Part shown: positions 50,146 to 58,796 of the stretch, one piece after another
Numbering within the stretch: position 1 is the stretch's first letter
Layout of the letters: the number at the start of each line of letters is the position of its first letter
Source of the DNA: GWC2-45-44 sp041661665
GTDB taxonomy: Bacteria > Planctomycetota > Phycisphaerae > Sedimentisphaerales > UBA12454
Assembly (NCBI GenBank): GCA_041661665.1
Contig: JBAZTW010000006.1
Coordinates: 1 to 64,000 of the forward strand
Direction of reading: 5' to 3'
Length of the DNA stretch: 64,000 nucleotides
Position numbers and translations under genes: made by a program
The notes under the pieces: model-generated
Database searches by the model: none
Told to the model about the DNA's origin: nothing
Seen by the model: the letters and a program-made list of their open reading frames with translations, nothing else

Positions 50146-51441
50146 ATGGCACAAAACTCACGAGAGATATTTGAAGCAATTGTCGAACGGGTTAAAGTTC
50201 TCGACCCAGCCAACAGCCGAAACTGGTTCGACAGCCTTACGGTAAAAAATTTCGGCGGCGGTATGCTCGATATCGGCTGCTCGGATTCCGAAAGCGCAGG
50301 CTTTTTGCAGGATAACTGCATCGGCAGTTTTACAAGAGCCGCTCAGCAAATCACCGGTTATCTTGTGAGTATCACCTTCGGCGTAGATACAAAAGCCCAG
50401 AAAAATAATACTCCTCCCACTGCCCCCGGTGAAGCCCGCCTGCATCCTGATTATACTTTCGATAGTTTTGTCGTCGGCCCCGGCAATCGGCTGGCGCACG
50501 CAAGCAGTATCGCTGTCAGCAAAACGCCAGGCACAACATACAACCCGCTGTTCATTTACGGCAGCGTCGGACTTGGCAAGACGCACCTGCTTCACGCGAT
50601 ATGCAGAGAAACAAAAGCAAACATCGAAAACGCAAAAATACAATTTTTAAGCTGCGAGGAATTCGTCAACCGCTTCATCACCGCCATCGAACAGGGAACG
50701 CTTACGGAATTTAAAAATCTTTACAGAACTGTCGATTTGCTTGTAATTGACGATGTGCAGTTTTTGAGAGAGCGGGAACAAAGTCAGGAAGAATTTTTTC
50801 ATACATTCAACGCCCTGTACGATAACCGCAGACAAATCGTCCTCAGCGCGGATTCAGCGCCCGGCGAAATACCCTCTCTACCCGAAAGACTTATCAGCAG
50901 ATTCAAATGGGGTCTGGTCGTCAGAATAGATGCGCCGAGCTATGAAACGCGGGTCGCAATCGTGCAGAAAAAATCCAGGCTTCGCGGAATGGCGGTATCC
51001 GATGAAATAGCTGAGTATATCGCATCAAAAGTCAAAGCCAATATACGCGAAATCGAAGGCGCTTTGACAAGCCTTTACGCAATAGCGGCAGGCGAAGAAA
51101 TTACCCTCGAAATCGCCAGAAAAGCTCTTGGCGACAAAGAATCCGCAGATAAAAACATCACCATAACAGATATCATAAAAGCCGTTACCGCATATTATGA
51201 TGTCCGCCCTGCGGATTTACAGAGCAAAAAACGAAGTCAGAGCATCACAATGCCCCGGCAGGTTTGTATGTACCTTGCCCGAAGCCTAACCAACCACAGC
51301 CTTGAAGAAATCGGCGGCCATCTCGGCGGCAGAGACCACACAACCGTTATGCACGCCTGCGGAAAAATCAGCGATATGGAACAAACTGATGACAAACTCC
51401 AATCCCAGTTAGCTGAAATCACAAGAAGAATCGCAAAATAA
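50146..51441 (+). CDS. dnaA: Chromosomal replication initiator DnaA
   Basis: 431-aa AAA+ initiator. Domain I (about 1-80), domain III with YNPLFIYGSVGLGKTHLLHA (Walker A), DLLVIDDVQFL (Walker B), LISRFKWGLVV and IREIEGALTSLYA, and domain IV HTH with VCMYLARSLTNHSLEEIGGHLGGRDHTTVMHA. Slightly short because the domain II linker is brief. No dnaN, recF or gyrB nearby and no DnaA-box cluster recognised around it, so oriC may lie elsewhere. Confidence 0.97.
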   Translation: MAQNSREIFEAIVERVKVLDPANSRNWFDSLTVKNFGGGMLDIGCSDSESAGFLQDNCIGSFTRAAQQITGYLVSITFGVDTKAQKNNTPPTAPGEARLHPDYTFDSFVVGPGNRLAHASSIAVSKTPGTTYNPLFIYGSVGLGKTHLLHAICRETKANIENAKIQFLSCEEFVNRFITAIEQGTLTEFKNLYRTVDLLVIDDVQFLREREQSQEEFFHTFNALYDNRRQIVLSADSAPGEIPSLPERLISRFKWGLVVRIDAPSYETRVAIVQKKSRLRGMAVSDEIAEYIASKVKANIREIEGALTSLYAIAAGEEITLEIARKALGDKESADKNITITDIIKAVTAYYDVRPADLQSKKRSQSITMPRQVCMYLARSLTNHSLEEIGGHLGGRDHTTVMHACGKISDMEQTDDKLQSQLAEITRRIAK

Positions 51442-51559
51442 AATCAGTCGTTGGTATTTGGTATTTTGTTTTATGCACCGCAAGCCGATTTATCGGTCTT
51501 AATTAAAAAATACATTCTAATACCTTTTTGGGCTTAAGAAACAGCTTTTCCCACAAACA

Positions 51560-52309
51560 CTAAGGGCCTTTTTGCCCCGCTACCGCAAGCACAAACGCAA
51601 AAACCTTATTCGCCCCCGCATCCTTCAAAACTCTGGCGCATTCATTCAATGTAGCGCCTGATGTTTTTATATCATCAACCAGACAGATATTTTTCCCGCT
51701 AAAATTATGATATTTTCGAACAGCAAACGCATCTTTTATATTTTTCTTTCGTTCGGTATGAGTAAGACCTGCCTGTTGCGGGGTATAACGAACACGAACA
51801 AGGTCGGTATTAAACTCCGCATCGGGCATACTGAAACTTTTGGCAATCAGAGCGGATTGGTTGAAGCCGCGTTTAAAACGTCGCCGCCAATGCAGCGGCA
51901 CAGGAACAACGAAATCAATCGGCTCAGAAAAATTCGCACGCTCAATTGCCCCTTGCGTCAAATCCGTAATAGGCCTTAACAGATTTGTTCTATTCACCAG
52001 CTTAAAATTGATTATCAAACTCCTCAAAGGCTCCTGATAAACGCCTGTGCAGGCGATGGAATCAAAGTGAAATGTCTGCTCCTGACAAGTCGGGCAGCCT
52101 GTCGGCAGTTTCGCATAAGCGCTTATTTCTTTTCCGCAGCGGCTGCAGTGCGAATCGACAATGCAGGCGTTCAGCCCCTGCCAGCAATCGGAGCAGAAAT
52201 ATTCATCGTCCTGACTTATGGGACAATCGCAAATTAGACAGTATTTATGATAGACAAGCCCCGTAAGCCCCTTTAACAACTTCCCTGCCGTTTGAATGAT
52301 TCCTTTCAT
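51560..52309 (-). CDS. ComF-family amidophosphoribosyltransferase-like protein
   Basis: 249 aa. An N-terminal zinc finger (CLICDCPISQDDEYFCSDC, CSRCGKE, CPTCQEQ) and a PRTase domain with VVPVPLHWRRRFKRGFNQSALIA and the PRPP motif VDDIKTSGATLNECA. ComF supports DNA uptake in transformable species; here no other com gene is seen. ATG 52309 is taken; the frame extends into repeat-bearing sequence to 52480. Confidence 0.88.
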   Translation of the reverse strand: MKGIIQTAGKLLKGLTGLVYHKYCLICDCPISQDDEYFCSDCWQGLNACIVDSHCSRCGKEISAYAKLPTGCPTCQEQTFHFDSIACTGVYQEPLRSLIINFKLVNRTNLLRPITDLTQGAIERANFSEPIDFVVPVPLHWRRRFKRGFNQSALIAKSFSMPDAEFNTDLVRVRYTPQQAGLTHTERKKNIKDAFAVRKYHNFSGKNICLVDDIKTSGATLNECARVLKDAGANKVFAFVLAVAGQKGP

Positions 52310-52379
52310 ACGGAAAATTATAAAAACGGCGGCAAAAAAAATAAAGAAAATATGCTGAAAATCGCAAAATTCGGAGTGT

Positions 52380-52410
52380 TTTGTAGAGGCAGACCTGTGT
52401 GTCTGCCCAC
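52380..52410 (+). repeat. TTTTGTAG-hairpin repeat, copy 2
   Basis: TTTTGTAGA, then arms GGCAGAC and GTCTGCC around cctgtgt-like loop, then CAC. Confidence 0.6.
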
Positions 52411-52473
52411 ATTCAAGCGACAGAGGCAAAAACTGACGTTGGCAGGCATAAAAACAGGGTTTTAAAAAAATAT

Positions 52474-52502
52474 TTGACAAAAAATGTGATTTCTGGTACT
52501 AT
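52474..52502 (+). promoter_or_regulatory. trp operon promoter
   Basis: TTGACA (52474-52479), exactly 17 bases, TACTAT (52497-52502). Transcription would start near 52509, just before the leader ATG. Confidence 0.8.
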
Positions 52503-52511
52503 GCTCTTATT

Positions 52512-52571
52512 ATGGTTCATAACGCTGTTAATTTTGTTTTTGGTTGGTGGCGACTCGTTGAAAATAGCTGA
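52512..52571 (+). CDS. trpL: trp operon leader peptide with tandem tryptophan codons
   Basis: 19 codons, MVHNAVNFVFGWWRLVENS then TGA. Two adjacent TGG codons (52545-52550) lie in a peptide placed between a consensus promoter and a terminator upstream of trpE, the textbook form of an attenuation leader. No SD is seen; with the predicted start site the mRNA would be nearly leaderless. The stop codon falls within the antiterminator strand (52567-52582), so a ribosome finishing the peptide would block it, while one stalled at WW would leave it free. Confidence 0.8.
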   Translation: MVHNAVNFVFGWWRLVENS

Positions 52572-52654
52572 CGGGCTGTGAACATAGTCTAAATACGAAA
52601 ATTGCATAAAAAAAATACTTCACGGCTTGTCGGCGACGACGAGCCGTTTTTTTT
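52567..52654 (+). promoter_or_regulatory. trp attenuator: antiterminator and terminator hairpins
   Basis: Antiterminator: 52567-52582 pairs with 52619-52634 over 16 positions including four G-U pairs. Terminator: 52622-52632 pairs with 52637-52647 (11 bp, one G-U) around loop GCGA, followed by T to 52654. The two share bases 52622-52634, so they exclude each other. Confidence 0.85.
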
Positions 52655-52684
52655 GTATATTGTGCGAAAAAATTGTGAGAGTTT

Positions 52685-52732
52685 TGTAGGGTGGGCTCGC
52701 CTGCCCTGAGCTTGCCGAAGGGTCAGCCCACG
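52685..52732 (+). repeat. TTTTGTAG-hairpin repeat, copy 3, with nested CTTCGGCAAGCTCAGG repeat
   Basis: TTTTGTAGG, arms GTGGGCT and AGCCCAC; between them the inverted copy of the CTTCGACAAGCTCAGG repeat (52699-52722), i.e. one repeat nested in another. After it a GC-rich hairpin (cgccg/cggcg, 52748-52760). Confidence 0.65.
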
Positions 52733-52788
52733 CTGTCGTTTAGCCGTCGCCGGCACGGCGGCGTATTTTGTAGATTGTGAGAAAACTT

Positions 52789-54390
52789 ATGACAGAATTA
52801 AATAAAAAAATAAACGAGGCGAAAACAGGCCAAATCGTTCCGTTGGTTCGAAAAATTGATATAGCCGAGCCGGTCGAGTTTTTCGCCAAATTAAGCGACT
52901 ATGGCAGAAAACAGCACTGCTGTCTTTTGGAATCCAAAGACCATTTAGCTGGCGGAAACGGAGACGAACTTACCTTCGGAACGGCAAACCCGGCTTTATA
53001 CATCAGCGGCAAAGACAGCGAATTTCAAATCCTCGCCCTTAGCAGCGTCGGCAAACGGATGCTCAAATACTTTGCGACGACAGGCAGGGAGAGATTTAAC
53101 TTCTGCGAAAAAATAGACTTCAACGCCGACCGCATCACAGGCCGATTGAATTTAAACCACAATGTCGTCGATGAACAGAGCAGGTTAAAGGCAACGAATC
53201 AGATGGATGTGATTCGCGCGGTAAACTTCGCCTTTGAACTTTCGGGCAAACCTTTCAGAATTACCTGTGGACTGTTTGGCGCGCTTAGCTATGATTTTAT
53301 TGACCAGTTTGAAAAGCTGCCGCCAAATAAGTCCGCCCTGCTGGATGTGCCTGATTATGAACTTTACTTCGCCGATAATATTTTCCTGATGGACCACAAA
53401 ACCGGCGATGCGTTTGTGGTCGTCAACGCGATTATCACAAACGGCGACAGAGAACAGATTGTAAATGAAGCCGAAAGCTGTTTTGATTATTATACTAAGG
53501 CTTTGGAGAATAATCCTGAGCCTCGAAAGTACATAGGCAATTTGCCGGCAGCCGAAACAGACACTACTCAGGCGGAATATGAAAAAATGGTCGAAACCGC
53601 GAAGCAGCATATAATCGACGGCGATATTTTTCAGGTCGTGCTTAGCAGGACTATAATTGAGCCTTGCCCCGATGAGCCTTTGGATGTTTATAAAAGACTG
53701 CGAAAGCTCAACCCATCGCCTTATATGTTCTACATCAATACGCCAAACACGATTTTGACGGGCGCAAGCCCGGAACTGAATCTGCGGGTCAGCGGCACGC
53801 AAAATCGTCAGGTCGAAATCAGGCCTATCGCAGGCACAAAGCCGCGAGGCAAAGTAGATGGCAAGCTCGACCCGGACACCGACTTCAGATATGAAGCTGA
53901 ACTTAAACTCGACAGAAAAGAACTGGCAGAGCATATGATGCTTGTCGATTTGGCGAGAAATGATATTGCCCGCGTCGCCAAAAAAAGCTCACGAATCGTC
54001 AACGAACTGCTTGTCGTCGAAAAATATGAATCTGTAATGCACCTTGTGAGCAACGTAAAAGGCATACTCGCTGAAGAACTCGACGCTCTTAGCGCATATC
54101 TGGCGACAATGAATATGGGAACATTGAGCGGTGCGCCGAAGATTGAGGCGATGAAAATTATCCGCCAACTGGAAAAAAATAAACGCGGCTACTATGGCGG
54201 CGCGGTAATGTATTTAACCGTTGACGGCCAATTCGATAGCTGTATAACTATACGGTCGCTGCAAATAAAGGATAATGCCGCTTATATCAGAGCCGGAGCG
54301 GGAATTGTTCACGACAGCGTACCGGCGACGGAATTTGCCGAAACACAGCACAAAGCTGGCTCCTGCCTTAGAGCGGTGAGAGGAAACTAA
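52789..54390 (+). CDS. trpE: Anthranilate synthase component I
   Basis: 533-aa chorismate-using enzyme opening tryptophan synthesis; works with TrpG, which supplies ammonia. Seen: YDFIDQFEKLP, HIIDGDIFQVVLSR, NPSPYMFYINTPNTILTGASPE, RPIAGTKPRGK, DLARNDIARV and MGTLSGAPKIEAM, with catalytic His and Glu boxes. The N-terminal feedback region (LLESKD) is present, so Trp inhibition is likely. ATG 52789 is preferred to the in-frame GTG at 52777. Confidence 0.96.
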   Translation: MTELNKKINEAKTGQIVPLVRKIDIAEPVEFFAKLSDYGRKQHCCLLESKDHLAGGNGDELTFGTANPALYISGKDSEFQILALSSVGKRMLKYFATTGRERFNFCEKIDFNADRITGRLNLNHNVVDEQSRLKATNQMDVIRAVNFAFELSGKPFRITCGLFGALSYDFIDQFEKLPPNKSALLDVPDYELYFADNIFLMDHKTGDAFVVVNAIITNGDREQIVNEAESCFDYYTKALENNPEPRKYIGNLPAAETDTTQAEYEKMVETAKQHIIDGDIFQVVLSRTIIEPCPDEPLDVYKRLRKLNPSPYMFYINTPNTILTGASPELNLRVSGTQNRQVEIRPIAGTKPRGKVDGKLDPDTDFRYEAELKLDRKELAEHMMLVDLARNDIARVAKKSSRIVNELLVVEKYESVMHLVSNVKGILAEELDALSAYLATMNMGTLSGAPKIEAMKIIRQLEKNKRGYYGGAVMYLTVDGQFDSCITIRSLQIKDNAAYIRAGAGIVHDSVPATEFAETQHKAGSCLRAVRGN

Positions 54391-54392
54391 AT

Positions 54393-54998
54393 ATGAAAAA
54401 TATAAATCCAAAAGTTTTGTTTATAGATAACTTCGATTCGTTCACATACAACCTCGTCGATGATTTCTGCAAGAGAGGCTGCGATGCAAAAGTCTATCGC
54501 GCCGACACGCCCCTTGATACGCTCAAACAGATTGCTGATGAATTGAATCCAGACCTGCTTGTGATTTCACCCGGGCCGGGCTGTCCATCAACGGCGGGCG
54601 TAACGCTTGAAGCTATCGGATATTTTCAGGACAGGCTGCCGATATTCGGCGTTTGTCTCGGCCATCAGTCAATCGTCGAATACTTCGGCGGAGTTGTCGG
54701 ACACGCACCAAAGGTAATGCACGGCAAATCTTCAAAAGTCTCGCACAACGGCAAAGGAATCTTTGAAGACCTTGAAAACCCCTTCCAGGCGGGCAGGTAT
54801 CACAGCCTTTGCGCAACTAAAATGCCGGATTGTCTGGAAACAACCGCAACCTGCGAAAATATCGTTATGGGTCTGCGGCACAAAACCAAACCAATTTTCG
54901 GCGTACAGTTCCACCCGGAAAGCATCTTAACCCCGACCGGCGGAAAAATAATACAAAACCTTTTGAATATGTCAGTTAAAATTGGGAGAGCATTGTGA
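54393..54998 (+). CDS. trpG: Anthranilate synthase glutamine amidotransferase
   Basis: 201-aa class I glutaminase. LFIDNFDSFTYNLVDDF, ISPGPGCPSTAG, the catalytic Cys in GVCLGHQSIVEYFGG, and the His/Glu pair in VQFHPESILT. It begins 2 bases after trpE and overlaps trpD by 4 bases. Confidence 0.96.
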   Translation: MKNINPKVLFIDNFDSFTYNLVDDFCKRGCDAKVYRADTPLDTLKQIADELNPDLLVISPGPGCPSTAGVTLEAIGYFQDRLPIFGVCLGHQSIVEYFGGVVGHAPKVMHGKSSKVSHNGKGIFEDLENPFQAGRYHSLCATKMPDCLETTATCENIVMGLRHKTKPIFGVQFHPESILTPTGGKIIQNLLNMSVKIGRAL

Positions 54999-56017
54999 CA
55001 AAAATAACTGAATATCTCGAAATTCTTCTCGAAGGCGGAAACCTTAAATACGAACAGGCAAAAGACCTGCTTGACACAATTTTCAAAGGCGATGTCGCAG
55101 AGGTGCAGATTGCCGCGTTTCTGGCGGCAATGAGAATGAAGAAAGCTATGCCCGCCGAATTCGCCGGTCTGGCACAATCGCTTAGAGACCACGCCGTCAG
55201 GATTAAAGTGGATATTAAGAATTTGATAGACACCTGCGGAACAGGCGGAGCGTCTATTAAAACTTTCAATGTCTCAACCATCGCGGCATTTGTCGCCGCA
55301 GGAGCAGGCGCAAAAGTAGCAAAACACGGCAACCGCGCTATCACAAGCAAATGCGGCTCAGCGGATGTCCTCGAATCGCTCGGCGTAAAAATCGACTGCT
55401 CGCCCGACATCGTGGTCGAATGTATCGAAAAAGCAGGCATCGGCTTTATGTTCGCTCCGATGTATCACCCGGCGATGAAATTCGTTCAGCCGATAAGAAA
55501 AAGTCTCGACTTCCGCACAGCTTTTAATGTCCTCGGGCCACTTGCAAACCCGGCAGGCGTTACATCGCAGTTTATGGGCGTTGCCGAAGAATCGCTGCTT
55601 GACAGAATCGCTGACACACTCAAACTCCTCGGCACAAAGCGGGCAATGGTCGTCCACGGCAGCGGACTTGACGAGATAAGCACAACAGCGACAACAAAGG
55701 TAATCGAGCTGAAGAACAATAAGAAAACTTCCTACGAAATACACCCGGCAGATTTCGGCCTCGAATCGCCTAAAATAGCCGAGCTTATCAGCAGCAGCGC
55801 CGAATACAACGCAAACTTGGCAAAAGACATTCTTTACGGACGTAAAAAAGGCCCGGCAAGGGATATTGTGCTGCTGAACGCCGCCGCTGCGATAATGGTC
55901 GCCGATTTGGCCGATAATCTGCATCAGGGATTAAAAAAAGCAGACGAGGCTCTCAATTCCGGCGCTGCTGTTCAATGTCTGGAAAAGATGATTGAGATTT
56001 CAAACAAAAAAAATTAG
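54995..56017 (+). CDS. trpD: Anthranilate phosphoribosyltransferase
   Basis: 340 aa. The substrate loops are DTCGTGGASIKTFNVSTIAAFVAAGAG-type, KHGNRAITSKCGSADVLESLGV, FMFAPMYHPAMKFVQPIR and RTAFNVLGPLANPAG; GSGLDEIS follows. It transfers PRPP to anthranilate. GTG start overlapping the trpG stop. Confidence 0.96.
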   Translation: MTKITEYLEILLEGGNLKYEQAKDLLDTIFKGDVAEVQIAAFLAAMRMKKAMPAEFAGLAQSLRDHAVRIKVDIKNLIDTCGTGGASIKTFNVSTIAAFVAAGAGAKVAKHGNRAITSKCGSADVLESLGVKIDCSPDIVVECIEKAGIGFMFAPMYHPAMKFVQPIRKSLDFRTAFNVLGPLANPAGVTSQFMGVAEESLLDRIADTLKLLGTKRAMVVHGSGLDEISTTATTKVIELKNNKKTSYEIHPADFGLESPKIAELISSSAEYNANLAKDILYGRKKGPARDIVLLNAAAAIMVADLADNLHQGLKKADEALNSGAAVQCLEKMIEISNKKN

Positions 56018-56032
56018 AATGTAAATTTATAA

Positions 56033-56668
56033 ATGAAAAATCCAAAAATTAAAATTTGCGGAATAACAAACGTCGAGGATGCCGTTAAGGCTGTTAAACT
56101 CGGCGCTGATTTGCTGGGATTTAATTTTTATTCCAAAAGCCCAAGATTTATCCATCCGCAGGAAGCCGAAAAAATCATTCGCAAACTGCCTGCTTATGTT
56201 GACATAGTCGGCTTGTTCGTAAATGCCGATGCCGATGAGATTCGCAAAACGTCAAGAAACTTAATGCTTAACTGGGTGCAGCTCCACGGCGATGAAAGTC
56301 CGGGCTTTTGCCTGTCGCTGGACAATATCACCGCACAAATCATAAAAGCGATAAGAGTGAAAGACGGCCGCGACCTCGAATACGCGAAAAACTTTTCAAC
56401 CGATGCCCTGCTTCTCGACGCTTATCACCCCGAACTCTACGGCGGAACAGGCCAGAGGTTCGACTGGAACACGCTGCCGGAACTTACCGGCCACACATTC
56501 GGAAGAACATTTCTCGCAGGCGGCATAAACCAGGATAATGTCATCGAAGCAATGAGCCACGGTTTCTATGGCATAGATATATGCAGTGGAATTGAGGATT
56601 CGCCCGGAAAGAAAAATCATAAAAAAATGGAACTGCTTTTCAAAAAAATTAGAAGCGTTATTGCGTAA
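56033..56668 (+). CDS. trpF: Phosphoribosylanthranilate isomerase
   Basis: 211-aa TIM barrel catalysing the Amadori step. KICGITNVEDAVKAVKLGADLLGFNF (catalytic Cys), SPRFIHPQEA, VQLHGDESP, LLDAY, GGTGQRFDW and LAGGINQDNV with the catalytic Asp. Normal length. In most trp operons trpC precedes it; here trpD is followed directly by trpF. Confidence 0.95.
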   Translation: MKNPKIKICGITNVEDAVKAVKLGADLLGFNFYSKSPRFIHPQEAEKIIRKLPAYVDIVGLFVNADADEIRKTSRNLMLNWVQLHGDESPGFCLSLDNITAQIIKAIRVKDGRDLEYAKNFSTDALLLDAYHPELYGGTGQRFDWNTLPELTGHTFGRTFLAGGINQDNVIEAMSHGFYGIDICSGIEDSPGKKNHKKMELLFKKIRSVIA

Positions 56669-56680
56669 GAGAAAATAATT

Positions 56681-56773
56681 ATGAATCCCGCATCTTCCAA
56701 TACTCATTTAGTTTCTTTTAAGGTGTGGAGTATAAATAAATTTGATAATTTAAATATGAGAAGTAAAGTTTGA
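56681..56773 (+). CDS. Small open frame between trpF and trpB
   Basis: 30 codons from an ATG with taagaga upstream, containing one Trp codon (FKVWSINKF) and ending 8 bases before the trpB ribosome-binding region. No family is recognisable. Its first codons form one arm of the stem that would hide the trpB start, so its translation could open that stem. Might be chance. Confidence 0.35.
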   Translation: MNPASSNTHLVSFKVWSINKFDNLNMRSKV

Positions 56774-56792
56774 ATTGAAAGAAGGTGCGGGA
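56686..56792 (+). promoter_or_regulatory. Long-range stem masking the trpB ribosome-binding site
   Basis: TCCCGCATCTTC (56686-56697) pairs with GAAGGTGCGGGA (56781-56792) at 11 of 12 positions, the exception being T-G. The 3' arm holds the trpB SD (GAAGG) and the A of its ATG. Confidence 0.55.
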
Positions 56793-57964
56793 TGAAAAAC
56801 AATGGAAGATTCGGACAGTTCGGCGGCTTTTACGTTCCTGAAGTCTTAATACCGGCTCTGGAGGAAATGGAAGCCGCGTTCTATAAATTTTACAAAGACC
56901 CGCAATTCGTCGCCGACCTCAACACGCTCTACAATGATTATGCAGGCAGGCCGACGCCGCTCTACTACGCGACGCGATTCAGCGAACTTGTCGGTTTCAA
57001 AGTTTATATCAAACGCGAAGACCTCCTCCATGGCGGCGCACACAAAGTCAATAACTGCCTCGGACAGGGATTGCTCGCCAAATATATGGGCAAAACAAAA
57101 CTCATCGCAGAGACCGGAGCAGGCCAGCACGGTCTTGCGACATCAATGGTCGGCGCGCTGTTCGGAATGCAGACAAAAATTTTTATGGGTTCAATCGACA
57201 TTGAACGTCAAAGCGTCAACGTCCACAAAATGCGGCTTTGCGGCGCGGAAGTTATCAGCATTACAGGCGGAACACGCACATTGAAAGACGCAATCAACGA
57301 AGCCCTGCGATACTGGACATCAAACGTGGCCGATACATTTTATATGTTCGGCACAGCCTGCGGCCCGCATCCCTATCCAACAATCGTAAAACATTTTCAA
57401 TCCTGCATAGGCGCCGAAGCCCGCAGACAATGCCTTGAAAAACTCGGCAAACTGCCCGATATCGTTACCGCCTGCGTCGGCGGCGGAAGCAACGCTATCG
57501 GAATTTTCAGCGCATTCGTTGACGACAAAAACGTAAAACTCGTTGGCGTTGAACCGGCAGGCAAAGGAATTAAAACAGGCAAACACGCAGCTCCGCTAAA
57601 CGCCGGCAAAGTCGGAATCCTGCACGGCACAAAAATGTATCTGATGCAGGACAGTGACGGCCAAATCCTCGACACTGAATCAATCTCAGCAGGCCTCGAT
57701 TATCCGGGCGTTGGGCCCGAACACTGCCTTTTAAGAGATAACAAACGCGCTGAATATGTCGCGGTTGAAGACGATGCTGTACTCGAAATTTTTGACATCT
57801 TTACAAAATGCGAAGGCATTCTGCCCGCGCTGGAAAGTTCGCATTCGCTTGCGTGGGTATATAGCCAAAGAAAGAAATTGCCCGCCGATACCGTTGTTAT
57901 TGTCAACCTGTCCGGCAGAGGCGATAAAGACGTTGATATCGTCGAAAGAAACAAAATTAAATAA
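56792..57964 (+). CDS. trpB: Tryptophan synthase beta subunit
   Basis: 390-aa PLP enzyme joining indole and serine. GRFGQFGGFYVPEVL, RPTPLYYATRFSE, the PLP-Lys in HGGAHKVNNCLGQGLLAK, AETGAGQHGLATSM, CVGGGSNAIGIFSAF and VNLSGRGDKDVDIV identify classical TrpB1. SD AGAAGG 7 bases from the ATG. Confidence 0.97.
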   Translation: MKNNGRFGQFGGFYVPEVLIPALEEMEAAFYKFYKDPQFVADLNTLYNDYAGRPTPLYYATRFSELVGFKVYIKREDLLHGGAHKVNNCLGQGLLAKYMGKTKLIAETGAGQHGLATSMVGALFGMQTKIFMGSIDIERQSVNVHKMRLCGAEVISITGGTRTLKDAINEALRYWTSNVADTFYMFGTACGPHPYPTIVKHFQSCIGAEARRQCLEKLGKLPDIVTACVGGGSNAIGIFSAFVDDKNVKLVGVEPAGKGIKTGKHAAPLNAGKVGILHGTKMYLMQDSDGQILDTESISAGLDYPGVGPEHCLLRDNKRAEYVAVEDDAVLEIFDIFTKCEGILPALESSHSLAWVYSQRKKLPADTVVIVNLSGRGDKDVDIVERNKIK

Positions 57965-57975
57965 ATCTCTTTAAC

Positions 57976-57995
57976 CTCTGTGTCTCTGTGGTGAG
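57976..57995 (+). repeat. Dispersed CTCTGTGTCTCTGTGG repeat upstream of trpA
   Basis: Solo copy of the sequence that forms the inverted repeats around the GxxExxY gene, filling the trpB-trpA gap 6 bases before the trpA ATG. Confidence 0.7.
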
Positions 57996-58001
57996 AAAAA
58001 A

Positions 58002-58790
58002 ATGAAAACATATAAACAAACTTTTGCGGAATTAAAACATCCTGCTTTAATACCTTTCTTTGTATTAGGCGACCCTGACTTCGACACAAGTTTTGAAATT
58101 ATCAAAGCCGCCATCGATGCAGACGCCGATATTCTTGAACTTGGCATCGCCTTTTCCGACCCTATTGCCGATGGCCCGACAATCCAGAAGGCCGACATTC
58201 GCGCTTTGGCCTCTGGTATGAACATCGCAAAAGCAAAGGAGCTAATCAAAAAAATCAAGGCCTACAAAGACATTCCCATGGGCCTGTTGATGTACTACAA
58301 CCTCATTTATCAATATGGCACGGAAAAATTCTTCGCCGATTTCGCCGCCGCTGGTGTCAACAGCGTCCTAATCGCCGATTTGAGCATCGATGACGCTGAC
58401 GAAGTTTCCGCTCCTATGAAAAAGGCCGGGCTTGATACGGTTTTTATGATTACGCCAAACACAGAAACAGAACGTGCAAAAAGAATCGCTGAAAAATGCA
58501 CGGGCTTCATCTACACCGTTTCGCTTTTGGGCGTAACCGGCGGGCGTGACCAGTTATCCGATATGGTCAAACCGCTGATAACCAGATTAAAGGCGATAAC
58601 CAAAGTTCCTGTCTGCGTCGGTTTCGGCGTAAGCACACCACAGCACGCAAAGTCTCTCGCTCAAGCGGGTGCAGACGGAGTTATCATCGGCTCAAGAATT
58701 GTTAAAATTATCGAAGACAATTTGAACGATAAAAAATCAATCCCCGCTAAAATCGCGGAATTTATTAAACAAATAAAACAGGCAATCTAA
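58002..58790 (+). CDS. trpA: Tryptophan synthase alpha subunit
   Basis: 262-aa TIM barrel releasing indole from indole-3-glycerol phosphate and channelling it to TrpB. PALIPFFVLGDPDFDTS, LELGIAFSDPIADGPTIQKAD (catalytic Glu and Asp), LIADLSIDDADEV, YTVSLLGVTGGRDQL and GFGVSTPQHAKSLAQAGADGVIIGS match. Its substrate needs TrpC, which is not encoded here. Last gene of the operon. Confidence 0.96.
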   Translation: MKTYKQTFAELKHPALIPFFVLGDPDFDTSFEIIKAAIDADADILELGIAFSDPIADGPTIQKADIRALASGMNIAKAKELIKKIKAYKDIPMGLLMYYNLIYQYGTEKFFADFAAAGVNSVLIADLSIDDADEVSAPMKKAGLDTVFMITPNTETERAKRIAEKCTGFIYTVSLLGVTGGRDQLSDMVKPLITRLKAITKVPVCVGFGVSTPQHAKSLAQAGADGVIIGSRIVKIIEDNLNDKKSIPAKIAEFIKQIKQAI

Positions 58791-58796
58791 TTTTGG

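Noticed and set aside
52399..52581. 60-codon frame covering the trp leader in another phase
   Set aside because: It spans the promoter and has no ribosome-binding site; the WW leader phase fits attenuation.
53185..53934. 249-codon minus-strand frame inside trpE
   Set aside because: Antisense shadow of trpE with no recognisable motif.
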